From assembly GCA_038749025.1 (NCBI GenBank), contig JBCDIL010000005.1, positions 62,001 through 126,000 of the forward strand: a stretch of 64,000 nt of DNA. Direction: 5' to 3'. Shown piece after piece: positions 52,625 to 61,462 of this stretch; the first letter of the stretch is position 1; each line of letters starts with the position of its first letter. The position numbers were made by a program, and so were the translations under genes. Source of the stretch: JBCAXA01 sp038749025 (lineage in GTDB: Bacteria > Pseudomonadota > Gammaproteobacteria > Steroidobacterales > Woeseiaceae). The notes beneath the pieces are model-generated. The model was not told the DNA's origin and did no database searches. It saw only the letters and a program-made list of their open reading frames with translations.

Positions 52625-53689
52625 ATGACAACGCTCATTCTGACGGCGGTCACGCTGGTCCTCGTCTACCGATACCTCGATTCGCGGCGACCACCGCCGC
52701 CTATTTATCATTTGCTCAACGCGATACACGGGTTGATATGGCCAGATTCACACACTGGCCGGGCAAGCGTCTGCCCGACAATGACGGACGAACTTCGCTA
52801 CCCGGAGACGCAACCCCCGCCAAACACGGCGAATCTGCACGGCGAAATCGAGATGCTTGAGGACGGAACGCCAGCAACGCACTGGTATGCCGAGGCCGCC
52901 GGCGTTACGTGGCACTTTGTCACGGCCGGTGATCCAGCCAGCACACCGGTCATCATGCTTCACGGACTGCCTGAGTCCTGGTGGGCTTTTCATCACCAGA
53001 TCGCCGATCTGTCGCGCGACCATTACGTGATTGCGCTGGACTGCAAAGGTTATGGCCAAAGCGACAAACGACTGGAACTCGACTACAGCGCTGCGGCGAT
53101 GGCCGAGGAAACCGCGGCGCTCATCGACCAATTGGGTATCGATAAATTCGTCGTCATCGCACACGACCGCGGCGTCATAATCGCCGACCACATGACAGCG
53201 GTGGAATCGCTGCGCGGCCGTATTCTCCGTTACGTACGTATGCAGCAGTCGTTCAACGAACCCCACGGCGAGCCCCGCCCGCCGCACGAAATGTTTGCCA
53301 CCCGGATGGGCGAGGCAAACTTTGCGTACAAGAACGTGATCGACGTTATTTATAATAAGGTTATGCCCGCCGGATTAACGCCGACCACACTTAAACGTCT
53401 TGATTATGAGTTTAAGTTCAAAGGTGTGGCGCCGGCCGTGCGACGTTATTTTCAGTCAAATAACTTTGATATTGAACACAAAGACCGACACGAGCGGCTG
53501 TTCACTCACATGACGATGCCGATACTGATTCTGCAAGGCCGCTATGACGCTGGACAGCATCCCGAGGAATACGCGGACTCGGCCTCGTTCGCAACCGACC
53601 TGCGCGTTGAGTTTGTCGAGGCGAATCATTTCTCCCACATAGAGAATCCTGTCGCTGTGAATCACGCCATTCGGCGGTTCTTGGGATGA
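52625..53689 (+). CDS. Membrane-anchored alpha/beta hydrolase, epoxide hydrolase or dehalogenase type
   Basis: A 354-aa alpha/beta-hydrolase. An N-terminal hydrophobic helix (2-16) precedes it. The oxyanion-hole motif is HGLPESWWAFHHQ (113-125). The nucleophile is Asp181 in IAHDRGV, the Asp type found in epoxide hydrolases and in haloacetate/haloalkane dehalogenases, not the Ser of esterases. The acid is likely Asp in GRYDAGQHP and the base His in ANHFSHIENP. The ATG at 52625 is used, giving a clean membrane-anchor start. In the sulfatase-GST operon it would open an epoxide or remove a halide. Confidence 0.87.
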   Translation: MTTLILTAVTLVLVYRYLDSRRPPPPIYHLLNAIHGLIWPDSHTGRASVCPTMTDELRYPETQPPPNTANLHGEIEMLEDGTPATHWYAEAAGVTWHFVTAGDPASTPVIMLHGLPESWWAFHHQIADLSRDHYVIALDCKGYGQSDKRLELDYSAAAMAEETAALIDQLGIDKFVVIAHDRGVIIADHMTAVESLRGRILRYVRMQQSFNEPHGEPRPPHEMFATRMGEANFAYKNVIDVIYNKVMPAGLTPTTLKRLDYEFKFKGVAPAVRRYFQSNNFDIEHKDRHERLFTHMTMPILILQGRYDAGQHPEEYADSASFATDLRVEFVEANHFSHIENPVAVNHAIRRFLG

Positions 53690-53785
53690 GCTCGGCCCGG
53701 CAGAATCGGGTTAACGCAACATGTATGCGACAATACACTTAAATTGCCCGCATGATAGTTCGTCGCCGAATCATGACAACGGCTC

Positions 53786-54454
53786 ATGGCGCCTAACACA
53801 ATGGAACTCGACAGTTTGACCGCAAGCGTACAACCTGGCAGACGACGTCGACCTCAGGAACGAGCGGAGGTCACCAAACGCAAACTACTTGATGTCGCCA
53901 AGGTTAAATTTACGCAGCATGACTTCGATGCTGTCACCGTGCGCGATATCGAAGTAGAGGCAGACGTGCAGCGAAACCTGCTTAAGTATCACTTTGGCAG
54001 TAAGAACGATATTTGGAAGGTGGCGGCCCAAGAGATTTTTGAGGGAATGAATACTTTCATGGCATCGCGGCAGGAGCTGATGCGTGATCTCCCTCCGCGC
54101 GAACGCGTGGCGTACATCATTCGGAGTTTTGCGCGTTATTCGGCGAGCGATCCTCAGCTGCATAGACTCATGATTCAGGAAGGCAAACAAGACAGTTGGC
54201 GATTACGCTGGATACTGGACAACCATATTCGCGACAATGCTGAAGAGCTTCGCGAAATGCTAGGTCGCGACGTCGGCGTCAATACCGATGACTTCGTACA
54301 CTGGTACTACTTGTTTGCCGGCGGAATTCCGGTGATGTTCTCAAACGCCCCCGAGGCAAAGCTCCTGTTTAACGTCGACGTGAATTCGGAAGACGTCATC
54401 ACTCGTCATGCTGATATGATGGTCGATCTACTGCTGAACCGACTCGCCGATTGA
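53786..54454 (+). CDS. TetR-family transcriptional regulator (tandem copy 1)
   Basis: A 222-aa TetR regulator. The helix-turn-helix lies at about 40-70: ARVKFTQHDFDAVTVRDIEVEADVQ then RNLLKYHFGSKNDIW. The C-terminal half binds a ligand and dimerises (DSWRLRWILDNHIRDN, DFVHWYYLFAGGIPVMFSNAPEAKLLFN). It is immediately upstream of a second, strikingly similar TetR gene (20 nt gap). It is the first of the pair in the sulfatase operon and may also have its own promoter in the 96-nt gap before it. It is a candidate regulator of the shared operator found elsewhere in the island. Confidence 0.9.
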   Translation: MAPNTMELDSLTASVQPGRRRRPQERAEVTKRKLLDVAKVKFTQHDFDAVTVRDIEVEADVQRNLLKYHFGSKNDIWKVAAQEIFEGMNTFMASRQELMRDLPPRERVAYIIRSFARYSASDPQLHRLMIQEGKQDSWRLRWILDNHIRDNAEELREMLGRDVGVNTDDFVHWYYLFAGGIPVMFSNAPEAKLLFNVDVNSEDVITRHADMMVDLLLNRLAD

Positions 54455-54474
54455 GTCAGACCATCGGAGTCAGC

Positions 54475-55116
54475 ATGACAGACGCAGCCACAGTAGGTCC
54501 TCGACAACGCCGCCCACAAGAGCGTGCCGAGAAGACCAAGAAAAAACTTCTCGACACCGCCATTCTCGAATTTTCCGAACGGGGCTTCGATGCGGTGACG
54601 GTTCGGGATATAGAGATACGTGCCGACGTCCAGCGTAACTTGCTCAAGTACCATTTCGGCAGCAAGGAAGGTATTTGGGAGGCGTCGGCATCTGAGCTGA
54701 TCGAGAGGCTCAATAGTTTTATGAGCCCGAGGGAACAACTCGTTCGAGATCTGTCTCCACACGAACGCGTGGCCTACACTATTCGCAGCTACGTCCGCTT
54801 CTCGGCGGCAAATCCTGCCTTCAACCGCATGATGATCCAAGAAGGTAAACATGACAGCTGGCGAATGCATTGGCTGGTCGATAACTTCCTGCGATCCGAA
54901 TCGAACGCACTGCGCGAGCAACTGCAAGCGGACATTGGTTTAACGGACGATGAGTTTATTCACTGGCACTATATTTTTGCCGGTGGCGGTGCATTGATGT
55001 TCTCCATGGCGCCGGAGGCGCGGCGTCTCTTTAATATTGACGTTAGCGACGACGAAATCATCGATCGCCATGCGCACATGATGGTGGATTTGCTGCTCTC
55101 TCGATCCAGCGATTAA
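54475..55116 (+). CDS. TetR-family transcriptional regulator (tandem copy 2)
   Basis: A 213-aa TetR regulator, a tandem paralogue of the gene at 53786. They share the HTH block (GFDAVTVRDIEIRADVQ then RNLLKYHFGSKEGIW) almost residue for residue and the end FAGGGALMFSMAPEARRLFN. ATG at 54475 is preferred because CGGAG lies 7 nt before it; a TTG at 54451, overlapping the previous stop, is the alternative. The two are likely to bind related DNA, possibly as heterodimers or with different ligands. Confidence 0.9.
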   Translation: MTDAATVGPRQRRPQERAEKTKKKLLDTAILEFSERGFDAVTVRDIEIRADVQRNLLKYHFGSKEGIWEASASELIERLNSFMSPREQLVRDLSPHERVAYTIRSYVRFSAANPAFNRMMIQEGKHDSWRMHWLVDNFLRSESNALREQLQADIGLTDDEFIHWHYIFAGGGALMFSMAPEARRLFNIDVSDDEIIDRHAHMMVDLLLSRSSD

Positions 55117-55123
55117 ACGAGTC

Positions 55124-56431
55124 GTGCCAACGCTCAACGAAACACACGACCCAACGCTCAGCAGCTGGGTCGAATCGGCCGACTCGTCAGACTTTCCAAT
55201 CCAAAACCTGCCGTTCGCCGTGTTTCGACGCCAGGCGTCCAGTGAACAGTTTCGTGGAGGAGTGGCCATCGGTAATCAGATTGTCGATCTGCCAGCCCTT
55301 GCCCACAGTGGACTGATAAGCGGTAACGCTCTGGATGCTGCGATCGCCGCATCCGAATCGTCACTCAATGCTTTCATGGGGCTTGGGGTCGAGTACTGGT
55401 CAGCGCTGCGTCTAGCTCTGTCTCGACTGTTACGCAAGGGAACAGCTAGCGGGGCTGAGGTGCGACCATACCTCGTTCCACAGCGCGAAGCACAGTTCGA
55501 TTTACCCTGTACGATCGGTGACTTCACCGACTTTTTCGCGTCGATCCATCATGCCACGAAGGCCAGCGGTGTCTACCGGCCCGATAGTCCGTTGTCGCCG
55601 AACTACAAGTGGATTCCGATTTGCTACCACGGGCGCAGCTCAAGTATCGAGTTATCGGGCGCCGACATTCATCGTCCTAGCGGACAGACGCGTGCGGACC
55701 GCGACAAACCGCCAATGTTCGAACCAACCGCACAACTTGATCACGAATTGGAGCTCGGTTTTTACGTCGGCTCAGGGAATGTCCGTGGCGAAGCGATTGC
55801 TATCGACGATGCGGAGGCGCATGTTTTTGGCGTTGGTCTACTAAACGACTGGTCTGCACGGGATATTCAAGCATGGGAGACACGGCCGCTGGGTCCGTTC
55901 CTTGGGAAGAATTTCGCAACGACAGTATCCCCGTGGATCGTCACGATGGAAGCGCTGGCGCCGTACCGCGCCACGTTCTCTCGATCGGCTGCGGATCCGA
56001 GTCCACTGGAATACCTAACGTCGGACTTGAACGGGCAACTCGGCGCGATCGACATTCATCTCGAGGTCTTGTTGCAGACGGCGAAAATGCAACGCGATGG
56101 AAACCCACCTGAGCGAATTGGGTCCGCCAATTTCGTCGACTGCTATTGGACCCTGGCTCAACTTGTCGCTCACCACACGGTCAATGGCTGCAATCTTCGT
56201 CCCGGCGATTTGCTAGGCAGTGGAACGCAATCGGGCCCGAGCCAAGCACAAAGCGGCTGTATGTTAGAGCTGACTAGCGGTGGACGGACACCTCTCACCC
56301 TTGAAAATGGCGAATCGCGCCGGTTCCTTGAAGACGGTGATACGGTCGTGTTCAGGGGTTGGTGCGAACGCCAGGGAATGGCTCGGATAGGGCTTGGCGA
56401 GTTGCGCAATACCATTAGCAGCAACGGGTAG
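55124..56431 (+). CDS. Fumarylacetoacetase
   Basis: A 435-aa enzyme of the full-length fumarylacetoacetase type (tyrosine/homogentisate catabolism), splitting fumarylacetoacetate to fumarate and acetoacetate. The N-terminal SH3-like domain (about 20-125: NLPFAVFRRQ) is followed by the catalytic domain: DFFASIHHATKASGVYRP with the catalytic His, PICYHGRSSSIELSG, the metal residues in LDHELELGFYVG, and LLNDWSARDIQAWE. GTG start 7 nt after the second TetR stop. No homogentisate dioxygenase is near, so it may act on an analogous ring-cleavage product. It ends convergently with the binding lipoprotein gene. Confidence 0.93.
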   Translation: MPTLNETHDPTLSSWVESADSSDFPIQNLPFAVFRRQASSEQFRGGVAIGNQIVDLPALAHSGLISGNALDAAIAASESSLNAFMGLGVEYWSALRLALSRLLRKGTASGAEVRPYLVPQREAQFDLPCTIGDFTDFFASIHHATKASGVYRPDSPLSPNYKWIPICYHGRSSSIELSGADIHRPSGQTRADRDKPPMFEPTAQLDHELELGFYVGSGNVRGEAIAIDDAEAHVFGVGLLNDWSARDIQAWETRPLGPFLGKNFATTVSPWIVTMEALAPYRATFSRSAADPSPLEYLTSDLNGQLGAIDIHLEVLLQTAKMQRDGNPPERIGSANFVDCYWTLAQLVAHHTVNGCNLRPGDLLGSGTQSGPSQAQSGCMLELTSGGRTPLTLENGESRRFLEDGDTVVFRGWCERQGMARIGLGELRNTISSNG

Positions 56432-56444
56432 GCGCTCGGCGCAA

Positions 56445-57623
56445 TTAGTCAGAAACGATCTCGTTGTCAGGACGCCACCCAGGCATGCGACTGAACCGTT
56501 GGTCACTAGCCACGCCGTCGTACAGCAAGCCCGCGTGATTCTCGACGGCGAACTCTCGCATGCTCTCGGTAAGCAATTTAAAGTCCTCGTCCAGGGCCGA
56601 CTTTTGCTCAATCATGATTAACGTTGCGGCACGCAGTCGTTGCAACACGGCGTCTGGCAACGCGGCATGGATTGTTGCACCCGCAGCGCGTATTTTCTCG
56701 ACAATTCCAGCGCTTGCAGCGAGGTCGCTAGCGAGTGACGAAGTCAACTGTGCTTTCGTTGCTAGTCGAATCGCGTCCTGTTCATGTGGCGCGAGACTCT
56801 CAAGGAACGCTCTATTGATCAGTAGCCAGTTGCTGAGCATAGGTTGCTGCCAACTCGACAAGTACAGATGCTCGAAGCCACAGTCGACGATATTGTCGCC
56901 GTTCGGGTGACTGAAGTGCTCGAAGAACAACCGCTCGTACACGGACAATGTCCCTAGCTCGGCACCCTGAATGCGCTGTTCGCACAGCGCATCGACCGGC
57001 ACGACCCCGGGTGGACTGCTAACGAGGTTAAGGTTGGGGAAGGCTATAGCCATAACCTCAGCGCCCAACAGGTTGATGCGGTACGTCAACCCACTGGCGT
57101 TGAATTGATCGGCATCGCTCGGTACCGGCTCAGTAAAAAACCCAGGCGGTTCGCTTGCCGTGACGACCAGCGGCATAAGCACAACGTTGCTATGCGCACT
57201 TCGCCGGTCGTAAATCGACTGTACCAAGGCCTCGCCACCCGCGCCGAAATACCACGCGAGAAACTCATGCGCTTTGAAGCCGAACGGTATACCGGAAACC
57301 AGCAATGGACCCACAGGTGACGTCTTGCCATTGACTTCAAAGGCAGCGGGAGGGGCAACGGCTAGGTCTATCGTACCGGCGTCGACGAGATCAAAAATGC
57401 GCGGCACCGCGATTCGGCCGGCGGCTGGCGACTGGACATCGATAGTGAGCGATCCGTCGGTCAGCAAACGGACGTTGTGCGCGAGATCTTGCGGTGCACT
57501 GCCAAACGCGCCATCGGGCGGCATAACAGCGATTAACGTTACCGTGGTTGGCTCGTCCGGCGTGCACGCCGTTGACAGGCTCGCGACGACCCAAACGACC
57601 AGCGCAAACGTTTGCCGGATCAC
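56445..57623 (-). CDS. TRAP-type (DctP-like) solute-binding lipoprotein
   Basis: A 392-aa protein of the TRAP transporter substrate-binding family. The GTG at 57623, 4 nt after the ferredoxin stop, starts a lipoprotein signal with VVASLSTAC. Family blocks: LLTDGSLTIDVQSPAAGRI, IFDLVDAGTIDLAVAPPAAF, and FEHLYLSSWQQPMLSNWLLINRAFLESLAPHEQDAI. Upstream frame to 57839 is open but reads inside the ferredoxin gene. TRAP permease genes (DctQ/DctM) are not in the window. Coupling to the Mo enzyme operon suggests it delivers, or senses, the substrate of that enzyme. Confidence 0.82.
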   Translation of the reverse strand: MIRQTFALVVWVVASLSTACTPDEPTTVTLIAVMPPDGAFGSAPQDLAHNVRLLTDGSLTIDVQSPAAGRIAVPRIFDLVDAGTIDLAVAPPAAFEVNGKTSPVGPLLVSGIPFGFKAHEFLAWYFGAGGEALVQSIYDRRSAHSNVVLMPLVVTASEPPGFFTEPVPSDADQFNASGLTYRINLLGAEVMAIAFPNLNLVSSPPGVVPVDALCEQRIQGAELGTLSVYERLFFEHFSHPNGDNIVDCGFEHLYLSSWQQPMLSNWLLINRAFLESLAPHEQDAIRLATKAQLTSSLASDLAASAGIVEKIRAAGATIHAALPDAVLQRLRAATLIMIEQKSALDEDFKLLTESMREFAVENHAGLLYDGVASDQRFSRMPGWRPDNEIVSD

Positions 57624-57627
57624 GGCG

Positions 57628-58473
57628 TTACAGCGGCTCCAGTCGCAAAACGCCAAGGTAAGTGGACTCTTGGATATCGACAGGCACAGTCCGTGGCGCA
57701 TAGCCGGCGCAGGTGATCCGCACCTCACCCGCACCCTTGTTCGGCGCCAGCCGATCGAATCTAAACTCTCCGAACGTATCGGTTTCGGAGACGCCTTGTA
57801 CCGCGTCTTGGCAGACCAGTGTTGCGGTAGCACCTTCAAGGCAGTCTTCTATCGAGTCCGTAACAGCCACGACGGTACCGCCAACGAGAACGCTGTTATA
57901 GCGATAGAGATTTCGATAGTAGATACGCGGCTTGGTGCCCAACTCCGGATGCAACACCTCGAGCTGCTCCTCCTCAGCACGCTTTTGCATATCGGCGTCC
58001 GATAGCTTGACGGCCTCGATACCACCGGACGCACAGGCGGCAATGCAGCGCGGTTCGCTCCAACCCTGGTCGAGCAGGTGCGCATCGAAAATCCAGGCTT
58101 GCGGCAACTCGAGCTTTTCGTTCCAAACAATTGCGTCGTAGGGACACGCGGCGACGAGATCTTTACGGCCGCGCGCTTTTTCAGGGTCGATAATGACAAT
58201 ACCGTCCTCGCGCTTTCTGACCGCATCGCCACCGATTTTCAAGCACGGCGCGTCATCGCAGTGATTACACATACGCAGTACATTGACCGCGTCAACCAAC
58301 GGCGCTTCCCCGCGAACTTTGCGTTCGAGCGTAACAATGTCTGAGGCCTCAAGTGCCACTGGCGCGCTGTAGCCAGGATGATCGTTACCAACGTATTCGT
58401 CTTTGGCCGATAAAACGGCATTGATGAAGTCGACGCCTTTCGCGACGTCGATAATGAGATTCCACTTCTTCAT
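57628..58473 (-). CDS. Iron-sulfur subunit of transhydroxylase-like Mo enzyme, with missing cluster cysteines
   Basis: A 281-aa protein homologous to the small subunit of pyrogallol-phloroglucinol transhydroxylase and more widely to DmsB-type ferredoxins. The first motif C-x2-C-x2-C-x3-C should fall at 13, 16, 19 and 23, but the residues are Gly, Phe, Ala and Ala (DVAKGVDFINAVLSAKDEY). The later CxxC (expected 127 and 130) is Trp and Asp (QAWIFDAHLL). What remains is Cys69/72/77 (CNHCDDAPC), Cys110 and Cys143/147. A C-terminal beta-barrel-like domain (about 200-281, TFGEFRFDRLA) matches the family. Its stop is 4 nt before the next start, and it overlaps the large-subunit gene by ATGA. Confidence 0.87.
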   Translation of the reverse strand: MKKWNLIIDVAKGVDFINAVLSAKDEYVGNDHPGYSAPVALEASDIVTLERKVRGEAPLVDAVNVLRMCNHCDDAPCLKIGGDAVRKREDGIVIIDPEKARGRKDLVAACPYDAIVWNEKLELPQAWIFDAHLLDQGWSEPRCIAACASGGIEAVKLSDADMQKRAEEEQLEVLHPELGTKPRIYYRNLYRYNSVLVGGTVVAVTDSIEDCLEGATATLVCQDAVQGVSETDTFGEFRFDRLAPNKGAGEVRITCAGYAPRTVPVDIQESTYLGVLRLEPL

Positions 58474-61451
58474 GCTGCCCTCGCCTTCTTGAGGGCATCG
58501 GCATGGCGATACCGTTCGACTTCAACGAGGGTCGAATTTGGGCTCATCGAATGCGTGCCGAGAACTTGCGGTCGATCTGGGGTCAGAATATTAAGACTGC
58601 CGCCGACCTCAACGTTTTCGCCGTTTATTTGCAAGACCTCATAGTAGGCGCTCGACTCGGAACTCTTGACGACACCCGTTTTAACCAGCGGGGAGACGTC
58701 CGCCGCACAAATCACGGCGCCGCGATCGTTGAATACTTTGACCAAATCATCTTGCTCGATGCCGCGCGCCGCCGCGTCATCGATACTGATTCGCAATATC
58801 CAATAAAACTGGCCATCAATCTGCGTACGATGGTCTTTGATCTGGTTGGTGAACGGTGACCCATCGGAATAGGTGTGAAAGCTATAACGACTATGGGTGG
58901 CGATCATCTGCAATGGGAAACGCGCCGCAAGGTCGGTCGTCCGAGGCCCTTCCCATGACGGAATGTAGCGGTTAAGCGCAGGACGTTCCGGATGCCTCGC
59001 TTCGTTCCGTTTGAGGATCTCTGGGATAAACTCGATTTTACCGCTCGGTGTATGGACTCCGTAACCAAAGTCCTCGGCCCATTGCGACGGCAGCGGATGC
59101 GGTTCTGGCACGTCCTTCTTTCTACCTTCGGCGAACCAGCGCATGCTAACGGGCGGGCGCAGACTCTCTTCGTACTCCGCCGGTACAACGAAATAGCCTT
59201 TGCGCACAAACTCTTTCCACGATATATGCTGCGGCAGATCTGAACTGTCGAAGATGCGCTTGGCCCAATCGAGTTCGCTACAACCTTCGGTGAAGATAGC
59301 ACCCATACCGAGACGCTCGAGTATCTCGGAGAAAATCTGATAGTCGGACTTCGACTCGCCCAACGGCTCGATACATTTGTGCTGTAGCGCGATCACGCGA
59401 TGATTCAACACTTCGGTGTTGTGCAAACCGTAGCCACCGGCACTGTTCCACTCGCCGATGTCCCAACGTTCCAAGTTGGAGCAGGCCGGGAGGATCACGT
59501 CGGCGAATTGGGCTTCGCCTTCCATGAAGATGGTTTGGTTTACAACAAACTCGACACTGTCGTGTCGATAGGACTTGGCGAAGCGGCCAGAATTGGTGGT
59601 GGTACTAAACGCCGACGAACCATACCGGTAGATCATGTGAATGGGCGAGAAGCCAGGCGACGGGTAACTAAACGGTACGAACTGGCCTTCTTGCGACATG
59701 CCATCCCATAAATACCCTTCAGCCTCACCGTCAATAATCGCCTCCGGGATCTTCTGTTTAGGCACCTGCTGCGTGCAGGGATTGACGGTAAGAATGTGCG
59801 GCATACGTTGGTAGTTACTGACCGCATTGCCGGTAAAGTTGAGATCGCCCGATATGCCGCCGTCGGCGTACCCGGGAAAGTAGAACTGCAAGTCGACCGG
59901 CGAACCGCCGATCAACCCGCCCATGTTGATACCGGGTTTGCCCCAGCCCTGCATCGCCATCATCAGAATCATGCAGCGGGCCCACTGGGTACCGGTCGCG
60001 CCTCGGCATGCGCCACCGAAACCGGTGCCGCTCATGCCGCAGGATAGGTAGGTTTTTTTCCTCGCCCAATTGCGTGCGAGCGCCCGTACGTCGCGCGCCG
60101 CAACACCGGTTTCCGATTCCTGCCACTCCGGTGTTTTCGGTATGCCGTCATCGGTGCCCAGCAGGTAATCGCGCCACTCGTCGAAGCCGGTTGTTCGCTC
60201 GGCAACGTAATCGCTGTCGTAGAGCCCCTCGGTCGCCCACACATACATAATCGCGATCGCCAGCGCCGGGTCCGTCGTTGGCTTAATCGGAATCCACTTG
60301 CCGCCGAGTAACTGCGCTGTTGGATTGTAGTGGGGATCGATATGGACAAACTCAAAACCGAGTTCTTTTGCCCAGAGTCGGCGCTGGGTCGACTCAAAGG
60401 CTGCGTACGATGCGTTAGTGCTTTCTGGATCGCTCGACCAAAAGACGATTTGCTCGGCCTCCTGGAGACAGTCCTCGAGTGTGCCGTAGCTCGATGGCGT
60501 GCCGACACGCTGGGTGAATCCGACGTGGTGCTGCGCGCCCCAGTACCACCCCTCCCAACTGTCGGGATTCATGGCCATGCGCGTGTAACCAATTAGGTTG
60601 CCGAAGCGCATCATCGCGCTGAGGTAATAGCCGACATTGCCCCATTGGTGATGCGAGCAATGCTGCAGCAAAATGGCGCCTGGACCATAGGTCTTTTTTT
60701 GCCGCTTGATCTCATTGGCGACAATATCGAGCGCTTCGTCCCAACTAATCCGTTCGTACCCGGAAATGCCCCGGTTCTGAACGTTACGCTCGCCGTTCGG
60801 GTCGAAATCGACGCGCTTCATCGGGTACAAAAGGCGCCCGTCCGAGTACACCGTACTTTTCATTGAACAGCCGTGCGGGGCCACCGTCGCTTGGCGTTTT
60901 GGCTTAAACTCCCGACCACGCGCTCTGATCGTCCAGCTCGCTGCGTCGTCGTCGGTAAACTCGATTGGCGTCATCCGTACGATTTTGCCGTCGCGAACAT
61001 GCACATGCAGCGGACCACCATTGGTTAGCGTGGTATAGCGCATGCAGCCATCCGGCATTTTTGTGCCGAAATCAAACCCTTCGTAGCTGACCCGCTGCAG
61101 CAGCTGCAGCATCCAGTTAACGATGGGGTCGGACCCCTCGACGGCCATCAGAAAATTCTTCGCGGCGTGCACTTTGAACGCCATGTCCGCGTCCGGGCGC
61201 AGTGCTTGCAACGCGATGTCCGTGTTTTTGAATACGATGGCGGCATCTGGCGAGGGATGCACGCCCGCGACAGAACGCACCAGGCCATCCTCGAAAAAGT
61301 AATGCCGGCCAATACCGTTGTTCTTGGTCTTTATCTGCAGCACGCAATCGTGCTCGCGTGCCGCTTGCCGGAACGCCGGGTGTTTCTTACTGGTTCGATT
61401 GACCATCGGTCCCAGCATGAACAACACGATTCGCAGGACTGTGCCCTTCAT
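58470..61451 (-). CDS. SCP2-like domain fused to a pyrogallol-transhydroxylase-type molybdopterin enzyme (large subunit)
   Basis: A 993-aa protein. Residues about 20-125 look like an SCP2/sterol-carrier-type domain (FFEDGLVRSVAG, DAAIVFKNTDIALQAL). The rest is a DMSO-reductase-family bis-MGD Mo enzyme without the N-terminal iron-sulfur motif. Ser298 in NPDSWEGWYWG lies in the place of the Mo-ligand Ser of Pelobacter transhydroxylase, with Asp297 and Trp299 beside it. His267 (HCSHHQWG) is 31 residues upstream, the same spacing as His144-Ser175 in that enzyme as I remember it. Other blocks: FWSSDPESTNASYAAFES, HIDPHYNPTAQLLGGKW, FMEGEAQFADVILPACSN and a C-terminal MGD domain. No Tat signal, so cytoplasmic. 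Expected chemistry: hydroxyl transfer or dehydroxylation of a polyphenol. Confidence 0.86.
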   Translation of the reverse strand: MKGTVLRIVLFMLGPMVNRTSKKHPAFRQAAREHDCVLQIKTKNNGIGRHYFFEDGLVRSVAGVHPSPDAAIVFKNTDIALQALRPDADMAFKVHAAKNFLMAVEGSDPIVNWMLQLLQRVSYEGFDFGTKMPDGCMRYTTLTNGGPLHVHVRDGKIVRMTPIEFTDDDAASWTIRARGREFKPKRQATVAPHGCSMKSTVYSDGRLLYPMKRVDFDPNGERNVQNRGISGYERISWDEALDIVANEIKRQKKTYGPGAILLQHCSHHQWGNVGYYLSAMMRFGNLIGYTRMAMNPDSWEGWYWGAQHHVGFTQRVGTPSSYGTLEDCLQEAEQIVFWSSDPESTNASYAAFESTQRRLWAKELGFEFVHIDPHYNPTAQLLGGKWIPIKPTTDPALAIAIMYVWATEGLYDSDYVAERTTGFDEWRDYLLGTDDGIPKTPEWQESETGVAARDVRALARNWARKKTYLSCGMSGTGFGGACRGATGTQWARCMILMMAMQGWGKPGINMGGLIGGSPVDLQFYFPGYADGGISGDLNFTGNAVSNYQRMPHILTVNPCTQQVPKQKIPEAIIDGEAEGYLWDGMSQEGQFVPFSYPSPGFSPIHMIYRYGSSAFSTTTNSGRFAKSYRHDSVEFVVNQTIFMEGEAQFADVILPACSNLERWDIGEWNSAGGYGLHNTEVLNHRVIALQHKCIEPLGESKSDYQIFSEILERLGMGAIFTEGCSELDWAKRIFDSSDLPQHISWKEFVRKGYFVVPAEYEESLRPPVSMRWFAEGRKKDVPEPHPLPSQWAEDFGYGVHTPSGKIEFIPEILKRNEARHPERPALNRYIPSWEGPRTTDLAARFPLQMIATHSRYSFHTYSDGSPFTNQIKDHRTQIDGQFYWILRISIDDAAARGIEQDDLVKVFNDRGAVICAADVSPLVKTGVVKSSESSAYYEVLQINGENVEVGGSLNILTPDRPQVLGTHSMSPNSTLVEVERYRHADALKKARAA

Positions 61452-61462
61452 CGGATTACGTC

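Noticed and set aside
53722..53737. TGTAT/ATACA inverted repeat before the tandem TetR genes
   Set aside because: A TetR operator is expected here, but five-bp arms in an A/T-rich stretch are weak and it does not match the shared island motif.
57624..57839. Upstream extension of the TRAP-type lipoprotein gene
   Set aside because: It runs inside the ferredoxin gene and lacks signal features; the GTG at 57623 yields a proper lipoprotein signal.
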